Shown: positions 1-9,512, counted from the stretch's first letter. The stretch is DNA of 64,000 nt from Burkholderiales bacterium (GCA_026399895.1 JAPLQC010000020.1:1-64000), one strand, 5' to 3'. The notes: generated by a model from the sequence alone, not told the origin. Numbers and translations: made by a program.

Positions 1-1
1 C

Positions 2-205
2 ATCTTCGCCCTGGTCGAGCAGATGAAAGCGGTCGATACCAGCGGCGTTGAGCCGCTCGCTCACCCGGTGGCCGTCTGGCGCGATAATCTGGCCATGCGT
101 CTGCGCGAAGATCGGGTCACTGAACCGAATCGCCGGGACGACTACCAGCAACCCGCCCCCAGCGTGCAAGACGGCCTGTATCTCGTGCCCAAAGTGATCG
201 AGTAA
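2..205 (+). CDS. gatC: Asp/Glu-tRNA amidotransferase subunit C (5' partial)
   Basis: This is the C-terminal part of the small subunit of GatCAB, which amidates misacylated Asp-tRNA(Asn) and/or Glu-tRNA(Gln). The window edge removes the start, leaving about 67 of the usual roughly 100 residues. The visible part contains the family pattern [12 protein letters not shown] followed by RxDxVTE and ends in [10 protein letters not shown], typical of GatC. GatC is the belt that stabilises GatA against GatB. It is followed after 72 bp by gatA and then gatB in the same direction, as expected for an operon. The assignment is firm from motif and context. Confidence 0.93.
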   Translation: MFALVEQMKAVDTSGVEPLAHPVAVWRDNLAMRLREDRVTEPNRRDDYQQPAPSVQDGLYLVPKVIE

Positions 206-277
206 ACCGACTCAACCCACGCTACTCGACGCCCACACACCCATCTGCAAGGCGCATCTCGCGATCAAGAAACACGC

Positions 278-1587
278 ATGCAAACACTTAAACAATTGTC
301 AGCGCTGCTGAAAAGCAAACAGCTTTCCGCCACCGAGCTGGCGCAGTCCTACCTCGACCGCATCACGAGCAGCGACTTGAACGCCTTCATTAGCGTGAAC
401 CCTGAGCAGACCTTGGCGCAGGCGAAACAAGCGGACGCTCGTCTCGCGCGCGGCGATGCTGGCGAGTTGATCGGCTTGCCTATCGCGCACAAAGATATTT
501 TCGTGACCTGCGGCTGGCCATCCACCGCTGGATCGAAGATGCTTTCCGGCTACAACAGCCCATTTGATGCAAGTGTGGTGGAACAGTTCCGCACGGCAGG
601 CATGGTGACGCTCGGAAAATTGAACTGTGATGAATTTGCTATGGGTTCATCCAATGAGAACTCCTATTTCGGTCCGGTGAAAAATCCTTGGGATAAGGCC
701 GCTGTACCCGGCGGCTCGTCGGGTGGCTCGGGGGCTGCCGTCGCTGGCGGCCTGACACCTGCGGCCACCGGCACTGATACCGGCGGCTCAATTCGTCAGC
801 CTGCTGCACTGTGCGGTATCACTGGGCAACTTGTATTGAGAGCGATGCTGAGGATTTCACTCGCCATCTCGGCGATTCACTCAAGGGCCTGAAAATTGGC
901 ATCCCCAAGGAATATTTTGGCGATGGCCTTGCTGCGGATGTTCGTGCCGCCATCGAAGCGGCATTGAAAGAGTATGAGAAGCTAGGCGCAACGCTGGTCG
1001 ATGTGTCGCTGCCGAAGACATCGATGTCGATACCCGCGTATTACGTGATCGCACCTGCCGAGGCCTCCTCTAATTTGAGTCGCTTTGATGGTGTGCGCTA
1101 TGGTCATCGTGCCAAGGATTACACCGACTTGAGTGATATGTACCGCAAGTCACGCGCCGAAGGTTTTGGCGACGAAGTTAAGCGACGCATCTTAATCGGC
1201 GCGTATGTGCTCTCTCATGGTTATTACGATGCCTATTATTTGCAAGCGCAAAAAATACGTCGTCTGATCGCCAATGACTTCCAACAGGCTTTTCAGTCGT
1301 GCGATGTGATCATGGGACCCGTCGCCCCGAGCGTGGCCTGGGACTTGGGTGCGCGGGTGAATGATCCGGTCGCGAACTACCTCGCTGACATCTACACTTT
1401 ATCGACCAGTTTGGCAGGCTTGCCGGGCATGTCGATTCCGTGTGGATTCGGACAGGGTGAAAAAAATGCACATCGACCTGTCGGCCTGCAGTTGATCGGT
1501 AACTATTTTAATGAGGCCAAGTTGCTGAATGTAGCGCATCAGTTTCAACTTGCCACCGACTGGCACAGCCGTCGTCCCGCCGTCTAA
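278..1587 (+). pseudogene. gatA: Asp/Glu-tRNA amidotransferase subunit A, broken by an internal out-of-frame deletion
   Basis: This is the amidase subunit that releases ammonia from glutamine for GatB. The first frame (278 to about 826) is a normal N-terminal half: Lys in PIAHKDIF, the Gly/Ser-rich amidase signature [13 protein letters not shown] and the catalytic [14 protein letters not shown]. It then runs into 21 unrelated residues and stops at 892. The second half resumes in another frame at about 829 ([17 protein letters not shown]) and continues to a normal C-terminus at 1587. About 47 residues that normally follow CGITG (the LKPTYGRVSRYG region) are missing, roughly 140 bp and not a multiple of three. 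As read, no full GatA can be made. It could be a real lesion or an assembly error; the intact flanking genes and clean coding on both sides favour an error or a very recent event. Confidence 0.92.
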
Positions 1588-1602
1588 TAAGGATTGATGA
1601 TC

Positions 1603-3060
1603 ATGCAATGGGAAGTCGTGATCGGTCTTGAGACGCACGCGCAGCTCACCACCGAATCAAAAATATTTAGCGGCGCGCCAACTGCCTTCGGCGCGGAACC
1701 AAACACCCAGGCTTGTCCGGTCGATTTAGCGCTGCCGGGCGTGCTACCGGTATTGAATAAAGGAGCGGTCGAGCGCGCGATTCAATTTGGCCTAGCGATC
1801 GGCGCTCATATCGCGCCGCGATCGATTTTCGCGCGCAAAAATTATTTCTACCCCGATCTTCCTAAGGGCTATCAGATTAGCCAATACGAGATTCCGGTCG
1901 TGCAGGGCGGAACTATCAGTTTCGTCCTCGAGAAAGATGGCAAGTCAGAAGTAAGAACCGTACAGCTGACCCGCGCCCATCTGGAGGAAGATGCGGGCAA
2001 GTCGCTGCACGAGGACTATCACGGCATGACCGGGATTGACTTGAACCGTGCGGGTACGCCGCTACTCGAAATTGTGACCGAACCCGATATGCGCAGCGCC
2101 GTCGAGGCGGTCGCCTACGCGAAAGCACTACATTCTTTGGTGGTGTGGCTCGGTGTCTGCGACGGCAATATGCAGGAAGGCTCGTTCCGCTGCGACGCCA
2201 ACGTGTCGGTGCGTCCGGTCGGACAAAAAGAATACGGCACCCGCTGTGAAATAAAGAATTTGAACTCTTTCCGTTTTCTGGAAGAAGCCATCAACTACGA
2301 AGTGCGTCGCCAGATCGAATTGATCGAGGATGGCGGCAGCGTGGTTCAAGAAACCCGCCTGTACGACCCCGATAAAAAAGAAACACGCTCAATGCGCAGC
2401 AAAGAAGATGCGATGGACTATCGCTACTTCCCCGATCCGGATTTGCCGCCGCTGATGATCGCGCAGGAATGGATCGACCGCGTGAAGGCATCGCTGCCGG
2501 AATTACCGGGCGCAATGCGCGAACGATTCATCAATGATTACCAGCTGTCCGAATATGACGCCATGGTGCTGACGCAGTCGAAAGCGATGGCCGCGTATTT
2601 CGAAGCGGTGGTCGCTGCAGCGGGCAAGGAACAGGCAAAACCGGCAGCGAACTGGTTGATGGGCGATGTATCGTCCACGCTTAACCGCGAAGGTATTGAT
2701 ATTGCTGCGTCACCAGTCAGCGCCGAACAGCTATCGCTGCTGTTGAAGCGCATTGCCGACGGCACGATCTCGAACAAAATCGCGAAAGAAGTGTTCGGCG
2801 CGATGTGGGAGGCGAAGTCAACGTCGGCTGCACTCGCGGATGAGATTGTTGAATCGAAAGGTCTAAAACAAATTTCCGATACCGGCGCTTTGGAGAAGAT
2901 CGTCGACAAGGTACTGGCTGCCAACGCAAAATCCGTTGAGGAGTACAAGGCCGGTAAGGAAAAAGCTTTCAACGCGCTGATTGGTCAAGCGATGAAAGCG
3001 AGCAAGGGCAAGGCGAATCCTGCGCAACTGACCGAGCTACTGAAGCAGAAGTTAGGCTGA
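1603..3060 (+). CDS. gatB: Asp/Glu-tRNA amidotransferase subunit B
   Basis: This subunit binds the misacylated tRNA and phosphorylates the Asp/Glu side chain before amidation with ammonia channelled from GatA. The protein begins [15 protein letters not shown], contains the [20 protein letters not shown] and [17 protein letters not shown] signatures, and ends in the YqeY-like tail domain that binds the tRNA elbow. At about 485 residues it is full length. Two upstream in-frame starts exist (1594 TTG, 1597 ATG), but AAGGA at 1589-1593 is properly spaced only from the ATG at 1603. It follows gatA by 15 bp. It is intact, unlike gatA. Confidence 0.96.
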   Translation: MQWEVVIGLETHAQLTTESKIFSGAPTAFGAEPNTQACPVDLALPGVLPVLNKGAVERAIQFGLAIGAHIAPRSIFARKNYFYPDLPKGYQISQYEIPVVQGGTISFVLEKDGKSEVRTVQLTRAHLEEDAGKSLHEDYHGMTGIDLNRAGTPLLEIVTEPDMRSAVEAVAYAKALHSLVVWLGVCDGNMQEGSFRCDANVSVRPVGQKEYGTRCEIKNLNSFRFLEEAINYEVRRQIELIEDGGSVVQETRLYDPDKKETRSMRSKEDAMDYRYFPDPDLPPLMIAQEWIDRVKASLPELPGAMRERFINDYQLSEYDAMVLTQSKAMAAYFEAVVAAAGKEQAKPAANWLMGDVSSTLNREGIDIAASPVSAEQLSLLLKRIADGTISNKIAKEVFGAMWEAKSTSAALADEIVESKGLKQISDTGALEKIVDKVLAANAKSVEEYKAGKEKAFNALIGQAMKASKGKANPAQLTELLKQKLG

Positions 3061-3263
3061 AGTGGCGCCAAGTCAGGCCATCACGCCTAGGTGAAATCGT
3101 CTTCTCGCTGATGGTGAATTGCGAGAACTCACTGAGTACGCATACAAACTGCGTTGCCGCGCCTATCGGGTGCTACGCGATGTACCAACGACATACCCGC
3201 TGCGGAACACAGCAACTCACTTGGTAACAACAGGGCAGTCTCGATGTCATTCACGGACCTCTC

Positions 3264-4415
3264 ATGCTGCCCTCATCAGGAACACCTGCCGCCACCCCTT
3301 CCTCCGTGCCCCTGCCCACGCCAGAGGTATCGTTAAACCAAAACAATGGACACACGGCATCGGATAAAGCCGGCGAGTCGATCGTATTCAAGCAGGGCGC
3401 GCAGAAAGAAAACCCACTGCCAATATCTGATTCCGCCGGATTCGCCCCCACATTGCATACCGCCCCGTCACTGCAGGTGCGCAGCGCGACGGGGCCCAAT
3501 GCAGCGACGGCAATTAATACGGAACCTCAAATGATTGCCGAGGGTGTGTTTATCGGTGAGGGTCGGGCAAAGAGCGGCGAAAAAGTGTTTCTGAGGATGG
3601 AAAGAATTACCGAAACCAATAAGCCGGCTTGGGAAAAATACTGCAAATCCACTTGCGAATTGACTCTCGAAAGTCGCTCTGCGCTCACTTATGCAATGCG
3701 TCACACGAAAAAAATCGTCGGCACCGATGGTGAAGTCCGCTTTATCAATGACAACTATGAAGAGTTGGTAGACAGGCTTGGCTTCAGCAAGGAAGAATTT
3801 GATGCCTTCGTCAACCTGTGCGGTAAAAACCGCTTTTTCTGGGCGCGGGAAAACAAGGTCAAAATACAATCCATACACGCCACCTTCGCCGGGGCCGTAC
3901 ATCTCAGCCTCAACACTCAAACAGAATGCTACGTTGTTTACGCGTCAAAAACCGCAAACTTCCAGATACCTTGTGGAAGCGAACTACTAGCTTCCTCTAA
4001 ACCCCTGACCTTCAAGGAATACATCGATCTCTACAGCGATCTTCTGATTTGTGTTGGAGCCGACCGTAGACACGATGATTCCATACACAGCAAAGGTATG
4101 TTCAGGAATCCGCACAGCACCATCGCAAAAACTCACACGGGTTTATCAATGGTCGTGCGCGGGTTCACCGGCGCGGTGGCGCAAAAATTTTTGCCTGGTG
4201 TGCAGACCTTATGGTGCAAGCCCCTGTCATCAATGCAGTACATGATTTCTTCGTCATTGCAGCCGGAGGACTATCAGATTTCGGGCTACTCTCATGAAGA
4301 GGCACTCAGTGCCGCTGACGAATCGCTCCGCGACGGCGCTGTGTTTGAGATGCCCCTCAACTCCATCAAGATCAGTGCGCTTGATCGGCTCTATAGGAAT
4401 CACGACTCGACATAA
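3264..4415 (+). CDS. hypothetical protein, 383 residues, family not recognised
   Basis: I do not recognise this protein. Residues 1-90 are rich in Pro, Ser, Thr and Ala and look disordered. From about residue 90 the composition becomes globular, with mixed charged and hydrophobic stretches, a segment of helices (about 130-190, containing GFSKEEFDAFVNLCGKNRFFW) and a Cys/Tyr-containing beta-like stretch (about 215-250). There is no signal peptide, membrane segment or known catalytic motif. It stands alone between gatB and pyrE, with 200 bp upstream and convergent pyrE 42 bp downstream. No good ribosome site precedes the ATG, so the true start could lie further in. The disordered N-terminus would fit a secreted or surface-associated effector, but this is speculation. 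Confidence 0.6.
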   Translation: MLPSSGTPAATPSSVPLPTPEVSLNQNNGHTASDKAGESIVFKQGAQKENPLPISDSAGFAPTLHTAPSLQVRSATGPNAATAINTEPQMIAEGVFIGEGRAKSGEKVFLRMERITETNKPAWEKYCKSTCELTLESRSALTYAMRHTKKIVGTDGEVRFINDNYEELVDRLGFSKEEFDAFVNLCGKNRFFWARENKVKIQSIHATFAGAVHLSLNTQTECYVVYASKTANFQIPCGSELLASSKPLTFKEYIDLYSDLLICVGADRRHDDSIHSKGMFRNPHSTIAKTHTGLSMVVRGFTGAVAQKFLPGVQTLWCKPLSSMQYMISSSLQPEDYQISGYSHEEALSAADESLRDGAVFEMPLNSIKISALDRLYRNHDST

Positions 4416-4457
4416 TGACCGCATGAAGCGACAAGCTGGCGCTTGCCTGGCCTTCGA

Positions 4458-5123
4458 TCAGGCAACCCCGTACTTCTCGCGATAGGCCGCTACCGCCGGC
4501 TTGAACTGCGCCAGCTCGGCGCTAGCACCAGGCCCTGAGAGATAAGCGAATAAATCATTCAAGTTCGCGATCGGGATCACCGGCATGCCGTAGCTTTGCT
4601 CAACCTCCTGCACCGCCGACAGCTGCGACAGTGCGCCCTCGGCGCCGCTCTTCTCCATGCGGTCGAGTGCAATTAGCACTGCGCACGGCGTCGCGCCGTG
4701 GTCGCGGATCATCTGCACCGACTCCCGTACCGAAGTGCCGGCAGAGATGACGTCATCGATAATCACCACGCGGCCTTCGAGCTTGGCGCCGACAATGGTG
4801 CCGCCTTCACCATGATCTTTAGCTTCTTTGCGGTTGTAGGCGAACGGCACGTTGCGGCCTTTTGCAGCCAGCGCGACGGCGGTGGCTGACGCCAGCGTAA
4901 TGCCCTTGTACGCGGGGCCAAACAGCATGTCGAAGCCGATACCTGAGTCGATTAGCGTCTGGGCATAAAACTCGGCCAGCTTGCCAAGGCGCGCACCGTC
5001 ATTGAATAAGCCCGCATTAAAGAAATACGGTGAGTGGCGTCCCGCCTTGGTCACAAACTCGCCAAAGCGAAGCACGCCGGCGTTGACGGAAAACTCGATA
5101 AACTGCTGACGAAGCTGGCTCAT
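4458..5123 (-). CDS. pyrE: orotate phosphoribosyltransferase
   Basis: This enzyme joins orotate to PRPP to make orotidine 5'-phosphate, the fifth step of pyrimidine synthesis, in the cytosol. The 221-residue protein has the type I phosphoribosyltransferase PRPP loop VVIIDDVISAGTS near residues 119-131, the substrate region FGPAYKGITLA near 65, and the flexible catalytic loop NRKEAKDHGEGG near 97-108 with its conserved Lys residues. Length is normal. It is divergent from exonuclease III, as in related genomes. Its 5' region is occupied by a 13-bp tandem repeat that begins only 5 bp upstream of the ATG. Confidence 0.96.
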   Translation of the reverse strand: MSQLRQQFIEFSVNAGVLRFGEFVTKAGRHSPYFFNAGLFNDGARLGKLAEFYAQTLIDSGIGFDMLFGPAYKGITLASATAVALAAKGRNVPFAYNRKEAKDHGEGGTIVGAKLEGRVVIIDDVISAGTSVRESVQMIRDHGATPCAVLIALDRMEKSGAEGALSQLSAVQEVEQSYGMPVIPIANLNDLFAYLSGPGASAELAQFKPAVAAYREKYGVA

Positions 5124-5128
5124 AAATT

Positions 5129-5245
5129 TGCTCGATAATTTACGCTAATGAATTACGCTAATGAATTAAGCTGGTAAGTTAAGCTGATAACTTCGGCTGA
5201 TAACTTCGGCTGATAACCTAGACTGATAACTTAAGCTGATTATTG
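5129..5245. repeat. 13-bp tandem repeat, nine units, in the pyrE upstream region
   Basis: Nine contiguous units of exactly 13 bp fill 5129-5245. The commonest forms are aagctgataactt and cggctgataactt, with two identical copies of acgctaatgaatt at 5142-5167 and more diverged units at the ends (tgctcgataattt first, aagctgattattg last). The period is unbroken. The array fills most of the space between the pyrE start and the divergent exonuclease gene, so it must overlap the pyrE 5' untranslated region and possibly its promoter. Copy number may vary between strains. Confidence 0.9.
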
Positions 5246-5315
5246 TAGCCTGCCCCGATACCCTTCCTGCCCGCGCCATTCTCCGAAGTTAAGTATTTGA
5301 TACAAAGTCGAACTG

Positions 5316-6095
5316 ATGAAAATTATCTCCGCCAATCTCAACGGTATACGCTCAGCCGCCAAGAAAAGATTTTTCGACTGGATGGCCAAACAAAATGCAG
5401 ACTTCGTTTGCGTGCAAGAGCTGAAGGCACAGCAAGCCGATATGACGCCTGAATTTTTGGCACCCGCAGGTTTTCATGGCCACTTCCATTATGCAGAGAA
5501 AAAAGGCTACTCAGGAACCGGGGTCTATAGCCGCCTGAAACCGAGCGCGGTGACCATCGGCTTTGGCAACGAAGAATTCGATGCCGAAGGGCGATATGTA
5601 CAGTGCGACTTCGACAAGCTATCGGTTATTTCGCTTTACAGTCCTTCTGGCTCGTCGAGCGATGAGCGGCAACAAGCGAAGTTTCGCTTCATGGATGCAT
5701 TCATGCCGCATCTGGACTCCCTACGACAATCGGGACGCGAGATCGTGATCTGCGGTGACTGGAATATCGCGCACAAGGAAATCGATCTAAAAAACTGGAA
5801 AAGCAATCAAAAAAATTCTGGCTTTCTTCCAGAAGAGCGTGCATGGATGACGCAGCTATTTGACGAGCTGGGATGGTGCGACGTGTATCGACAACTGTAT
5901 CCAGACACCACGGGCGAGGCCTACACCTGGTGGAGTAATCGCGGACAAGCTTGGGCCAACAATGTTGGATGGCGCATCGACTATCACGTCGCTACGCCGA
6001 AAATCGCAGCAAGTTCGACGACGGCGGCTGTGTACAAGGAAGAGCGGTTCTCGGATCACGCACCGCTGATCATTGAATACGATTGGCAATCGTAG
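5316..6095 (+). CDS. xth: exodeoxyribonuclease III (AP endonuclease)
   Basis: This is a base-excision repair enzyme that cuts DNA 5' of abasic sites and degrades 3' ends. The 259-residue protein starts MKIISANLNGIRSAAKK and contains the metal-binding Glu in VCVQELKAQ (about residue 34), the catalytic Tyr/Asp region VISLYSPSGS, the GDWNIAHKEIDL motif near 148 and the C-terminal RIDYHVATP and FSDHAPLIIEY motifs with the catalytic His. All key residues of the EEP family are present and length is normal. It is divergent from pyrE and convergent with the ampG-like gene. Confidence 0.95.
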   Translation: MKIISANLNGIRSAAKKRFFDWMAKQNADFVCVQELKAQQADMTPEFLAPAGFHGHFHYAEKKGYSGTGVYSRLKPSAVTIGFGNEEFDAEGRYVQCDFDKLSVISLYSPSGSSSDERQQAKFRFMDAFMPHLDSLRQSGREIVICGDWNIAHKEIDLKNWKSNQKNSGFLPEERAWMTQLFDELGWCDVYRQLYPDTTGEAYTWWSNRGQAWANNVGWRIDYHVATPKIAASSTTAAVYKEERFSDHAPLIIEYDWQS

Positions 6096-6178
6096 TTCAG
6101 CGCGCTCGTTTTATGTCAGCATTGCTTTTCCGCGAACTTGAAAAAGTCCCGTCAGCGGACGTTTAGGATGAAAGCGGC

Positions 6179-7504
6179 TTATGTTTCGCGCGGCTTTTCA
6201 TTCCACGGCGCTATCTTTGGCAGTAACAGCATGCCAGGTATCGCGAGTGCGAAGCAAATCAGGAAGAAAACAAACCAACCAGTCTGCGCCACCATGAAGC
6301 CGGTGAGCGCATTGAAAAAAGTGCGCGGCACAGCAGCCAGACTAGTGAAGAGTGCGAACTGGGTCGCGGTATAGCGCTGGTCGGTGGTAGTCGCGATATA
6401 GCCGGTAAATGCTGCGGTACCTAAACCAACCGCGAATGCCTCCAAACCAATCACTAGGCCCAGCAAGAGCGTATTCGGTTCTGCAGCGACAAGTGCCGGG
6501 TCGGCGACAGGGCCGGAGCCCAAGCCAACTTGCGCCAACAAGGCGAAGCCCAGAATCGCGACCGCTTGCAGTACGCCGAAGATCCATAGCCCGCGATTAA
6601 CCCCGGTCTTTTCTAACCATATTGCGCCGAGAATGCCGCCTGCCAAGCTAGCCCAAAGACCCGCATTCTTGGCAACCAATCCGATCTGCGTACGGGTGAA
6701 GCCAAGCTCCATGTAGAAGGGCGTGGCGAGCGCCGTCGCCATGGAATCACCGAGTTTGTACAAAAAGATGAACGCCAGAATGAGCAGTGCATGCGACCAA
6801 CCGCTGCGCTGTACAAATTCACGAAACGGCTCGACTACGGCTTCTCGCAAGGTGCGCGGTGGTGTGCCATACATTGCCGGCTCATTGATTAACAGCGTGG
6901 TCAGCACACCAGGCAGCATGAACAATGCTGTGATGCCGAACACCATCTGCCAACTCATAAAGTCCGACAGAATCAGCGATAGCGATCCCGGTATCAACGT
7001 GGAGAGCTTGTAGGCATTCACGAACAGCGCTGTGCCTGAGCCTTGTTCTTGCTCAGTCAATAGCTCACGTCGGTAAGCATCCACGACGATGTCCTGACTG
7101 GCCGACAAGAACGCCACCACACCCGCCAGGACAACGATAGCGCTCAGTTCAATCTGCGGTGAGAAAAACCCGAAGCTCGCAATAGCAACGAGTAGAGAGA
7201 GCTGGGTCACTAACATCCAACCGCGGCGACGGCCGAGCAATGGAATATTGAAACGATCCATCAGCGGCGACCAGAGGAATTTCCAGGTATACGGAAAACC
7301 CACTAAGGCGAATAAACCAATCGCTTTCAGATCAACTTGTTCTGCTTTTAGCCAGGCAGCTAACAAGTTGTAGAGCAAGAACAGCGGCAGGCCAGAGCTG
7401 AAACCCAGCATGACGCAGATCGCCATCTTGCGATTGGCGTAGCGACGCCATCCCGGCGGATGTGGCGAATGGGGCGTCTGCGAGTCTGCGCTTGAGTCAC
7501 TCAT
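6179..7504 (-). CDS. ampG: AmpG-like muropeptide permease (MFS)
   Basis: This is an inner-membrane transporter of the AmpG family, which imports anhydro-muropeptides for cell-wall recycling and, where AmpR/AmpC exist, feeds beta-lactamase induction. The 441-residue protein has about 12 to 14 hydrophobic segments and AmpG-type motifs: LGFSSGLPLFLLYNLLAAWL near residue 33, GFPYTWKFLWSPLMDR near 70 and the SQDIVVDAYRRELL region near 137. It stands alone between metW and the convergent exonuclease gene. Specificity is inferred from the family only. Confidence 0.85.
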   Translation of the reverse strand: MSDSSADSQTPHSPHPPGWRRYANRKMAICVMLGFSSGLPLFLLYNLLAAWLKAEQVDLKAIGLFALVGFPYTWKFLWSPLMDRFNIPLLGRRRGWMLVTQLSLLVAIASFGFFSPQIELSAIVVLAGVVAFLSASQDIVVDAYRRELLTEQEQGSGTALFVNAYKLSTLIPGSLSLILSDFMSWQMVFGITALFMLPGVLTTLLINEPAMYGTPPRTLREAVVEPFREFVQRSGWSHALLILAFIFLYKLGDSMATALATPFYMELGFTRTQIGLVAKNAGLWASLAGGILGAIWLEKTGVNRGLWIFGVLQAVAILGFALLAQVGLGSGPVADPALVAAEPNTLLLGLVIGLEAFAVGLGTAAFTGYIATTTDQRYTATQFALFTSLAAVPRTFFNALTGFMVAQTGWFVFFLICFALAIPGMLLLPKIAPWNEKPRET

Positions 7505-7565
7505 GGCGTGGGGTTATTGAACGCACCAAAAACCATAGGCGAATTGATTGGTTCAACTCGCGCCA

Positions 7566-8171
7566 TCATCGCTTCCGCAGACGGAACACCGCGAGACTGC
7601 CGCGCCAGTGCGGCAGGAAGCTCACTGGGTTACCTTCCTCGCTAAGCGCAACAAAGTCCACCACCTCCAACCCGACTTCACGCGCCAGGTCTTCAAAATC
7701 GCCAATGGTGGCGCAGCGCAAATTCGGCGTGTCATACCACTGGAAAGGCAAGCTCTCGGACACCGGCATACGCCCCATCATTAATGACCAGCGATGCGGC
7801 CAGTGCGCAAAATTCGGGAACGAGACGATCGCCTCGCGACCGACACGTGCAATATCGCGCAGTACCGGCTCGACATGTTTCATCATCTGCAGTGCAGATA
7901 AGCAAAGGACGGTATCGAAGGCATCGTCGGCAAACATCGCCAGACCCTCTTCAATGTTTTGCTGAATGACATGCACATCACGCTCGACACAGCGCGGAAT
8001 CTTGTCATCATCAATTTCAACGCCGTAGCCATTACATTGTTTATTGTGCTGCAGATAAGCCAGCATCTCGCCATCGCCACAACCTAAATCAAGCACGCGC
8101 GTGTGCGGTGTCACCCAATGGGCAATCAACGCAAGATCGGCACGCAGCCCACTGACCGATGGCATGATCAT
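7566..8171 (-). CDS. metW: methionine biosynthesis protein MetW
   Basis: MetW is a SAM-methyltransferase-fold protein always found with metX in this lineage and needed for efficient homoserine acylation in several proteobacteria. The 201-residue protein has the SAM-binding motif [12 protein letters not shown] near residue 24, an acidic strand GYGVEIDD, and a C-terminal FPNFAHWP stretch typical of MetW. Its ATG overlaps the metX stop (ATGA), so the two are translationally coupled and both lie downstream of the SAM riboswitch at 9394-9459. A second ATG two codons in is an alternative start. Confidence 0.93.
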   Translation of the reverse strand: MIMPSVSGLRADLALIAHWVTPHTRVLDLGCGDGEMLAYLQHNKQCNGYGVEIDDDKIPRCVERDVHVIQQNIEEGLAMFADDAFDTVLCLSALQMMKHVEPVLRDIARVGREAIVSFPNFAHWPHRWSLMMGRMPVSESLPFQWYDTPNLRCATIGDFEDLAREVGLEVVDFVALSEEGNPVSFLPHWRGSLAVFRLRKR

Positions 8172-9328
8172 GCGGCTTCTCCCAGCGCTGCCGGTAGACG
8201 CTCACCGAGCTGCCGCCAAACTTTATCGTAGTAGGCACGCACCACGCTCATGTAACGCGCATCATCAAGCAAGAAAGCATCGTGCCCGTGCGGGGCATCA
8301 ATTTCAGCATAGGTAACGCGGCGCTGATTATTGACCAAGGCCTGCACAATCTCTCGGCTGCGGTCTGGTGCGAAGCGCCAGTCGGTGGTGAATGACACCA
8401 CCAGAAATTCAGCTTGGGTATTGGCCAATGCCGCGTCAAGTTCACCGTCGTGCGTGCGCGCCGGATCAAAGTAATCGAGCGCCTTGGTGATCAACAAATA
8501 GGTGTTCGCATCAAAGTACTCAGAAAACTTATCGCCTTGGTAGCGCAGGTAGGATTCGATCTCGAAATCAACGCCATACCCAAACTGATAATCTGCATTG
8601 CGTAAGTCGCGGCCGAATTTTTCAGCCATGTCGTCATCCGACAAGTAGGTGATATGACCAATCATGCGCGCAACGCGCAGCCCACGCTTGGGCACGACAC
8701 CGTGCGCATAGAAGTCACCGTCGTGATAATCAGGGTCAGTCAAAATTGCCTGCCGCGCAACGTCATTGAACGCAATGTTTTGCGCAGATAGCTTGGGCGT
8801 GGAAGCGATCACCAGACTATGTGCAATACGGGTTGGGTAGAGCATGCTCCACGCCAGCGCTTGCATGCCACCGAGTGAACCACCCTTGACCGCCGCAAAT
8901 TTCTGAACGCCGAGACGATCTGCCAGCCGCGCCTGCGCGTGCACCCAATCCTCCACGGTCACTACAGGAAAACTCGCGCCGTAGGGTTTGCCGGTTGCGG
9001 GATTGTTGTGCATCGGGCCAGTCGACCCAAAGCAGGAACCCAGATTATTGACGCCGATAACGAAGAAACGATCCGTATCCAGCGGCTTGCCAGGCCCCAC
9101 CATGTTGTTCCACCAGCCCTCGCTCTTGGGCTTACCCTCGTAGCTACCGGCGACATGGTGCGAAGCATTCAAGGCGTGACAGACCAGCACTGCATTCGAG
9201 CGGTCTGCATTCAATGTGCCATAGGTTTCGTACACCAAGGTGTAATCCGCCAGCGCAGCGCCACTTTGCAGCGGCAGCGGCTCGCCAAAATGCATGGATT
9301 GTGGTGTGACAGTACCTATGGATTTCAT
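8168..9328 (-). CDS. metX: homoserine O-acyltransferase MetX
   Basis: This enzyme activates homoserine by acylation, the first committed step to methionine. It is an alpha/beta-hydrolase-fold protein of 386 residues with the nucleophile elbow [10 protein letters not shown] near residue 145, an Asp in the late strand region ([10 protein letters not shown]) and the catalytic His in [10 protein letters not shown] near 357. MetX was first described as an acetyltransferase, but many members paired with MetW use succinyl-CoA; the donor cannot be settled here. It is the first gene of metX-metW and is preceded by a promoter, a SAM-II-like riboswitch and a terminator. Confidence 0.93.
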   Translation of the reverse strand: MKSIGTVTPQSMHFGEPLPLQSGAALADYTLVYETYGTLNADRSNAVLVCHALNASHHVAGSYEGKPKSEGWWNNMVGPGKPLDTDRFFVIGVNNLGSCFGSTGPMHNNPATGKPYGASFPVVTVEDWVHAQARLADRLGVQKFAAVKGGSLGGMQALAWSMLYPTRIAHSLVIASTPKLSAQNIAFNDVARQAILTDPDYHDGDFYAHGVVPKRGLRVARMIGHITYLSDDDMAEKFGRDLRNADYQFGYGVDFEIESYLRYQGDKFSEYFDANTYLLITKALDYFDPARTHDGELDAALANTQAEFLVVSFTTDWRFAPDRSREIVQALVNNQRRVTYAEIDAPHGHDAFLLDDARYMSVVRAYYDKVWRQLGERLPAALGEAA

Positions 9329-9342
9329 CTTGAACGGTCAAT

Positions 9343-9373
9343 AAAAAAGCCCGAGAGCACTGGCTATCGGGCT
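9343..9373 (-). terminator. intrinsic terminator in the metX leader
   Basis: Read on the minus strand, AGCCCGA and TCGGGCT form a stem followed directly by TTTTTTATT. It lies between the SAM riboswitch and the metX start codon, so it would stop transcription before the gene. This is the expression platform expected for a transcriptional riboswitch. Confidence 0.85.
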
Positions 9374-9393
9374 GGACTCGTATCGACTCGAGC

Positions 9394-9459
9394 TCGCTTT
9401 AGCCGTATTTGTCCGGGAAGTTCCCGCGCGCCCGCAAGCTAAGGTCAAATCGGCGCATT
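9394..9459 (-). promoter_or_regulatory. SAM-II-like (SAM-alpha) riboswitch upstream of metX
   Basis: On the minus strand the leader reads GCGCCGATTTGA, then AGCTTGCGGGCGC, a small hairpin (CGGGA/TCCCG), then AAATACGGCTAAAGCG. This follows the class-II SAM riboswitch layout: a GCGCC/GGCGC stem, a GATTTGA loop, a CTTGC strand and a 3' GCTAAA segment that forms the pseudoknot. The extra hairpin between the stem and the AAATAC segment is shared with the metH leader at 32136-32210. The aptamer begins just after the predicted transcription start and is followed by a terminator, so SAM binding probably stops transcription of metX-metW. Confidence 0.82.
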
Positions 9460-9465
9460 GCGTCA

Positions 9466-9494
9466 AGGATAGCGAAAGCGAGAGTACCCGTCAA
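9466..9494 (-). promoter_or_regulatory. sigma-70 promoter of metX-metW
   Basis: On the minus strand TTGACG (9489-9494) and TATCCT (9466-9471) are separated by exactly 17 bp. Transcription would start at about 9459, which is the first base of the riboswitch aptamer. The agreement of promoter and aptamer position supports both. Confidence 0.7.
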
Positions 9495-9512
9495 CGCTCA
9501 CCAACTTCTCAC

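Noticed and set aside
3119..3367. An 82-codon frame between gatB and the unassigned protein.
   Set aside because: It overlaps the longer frame at 3264, has no ribosome site and no protein-like pattern.
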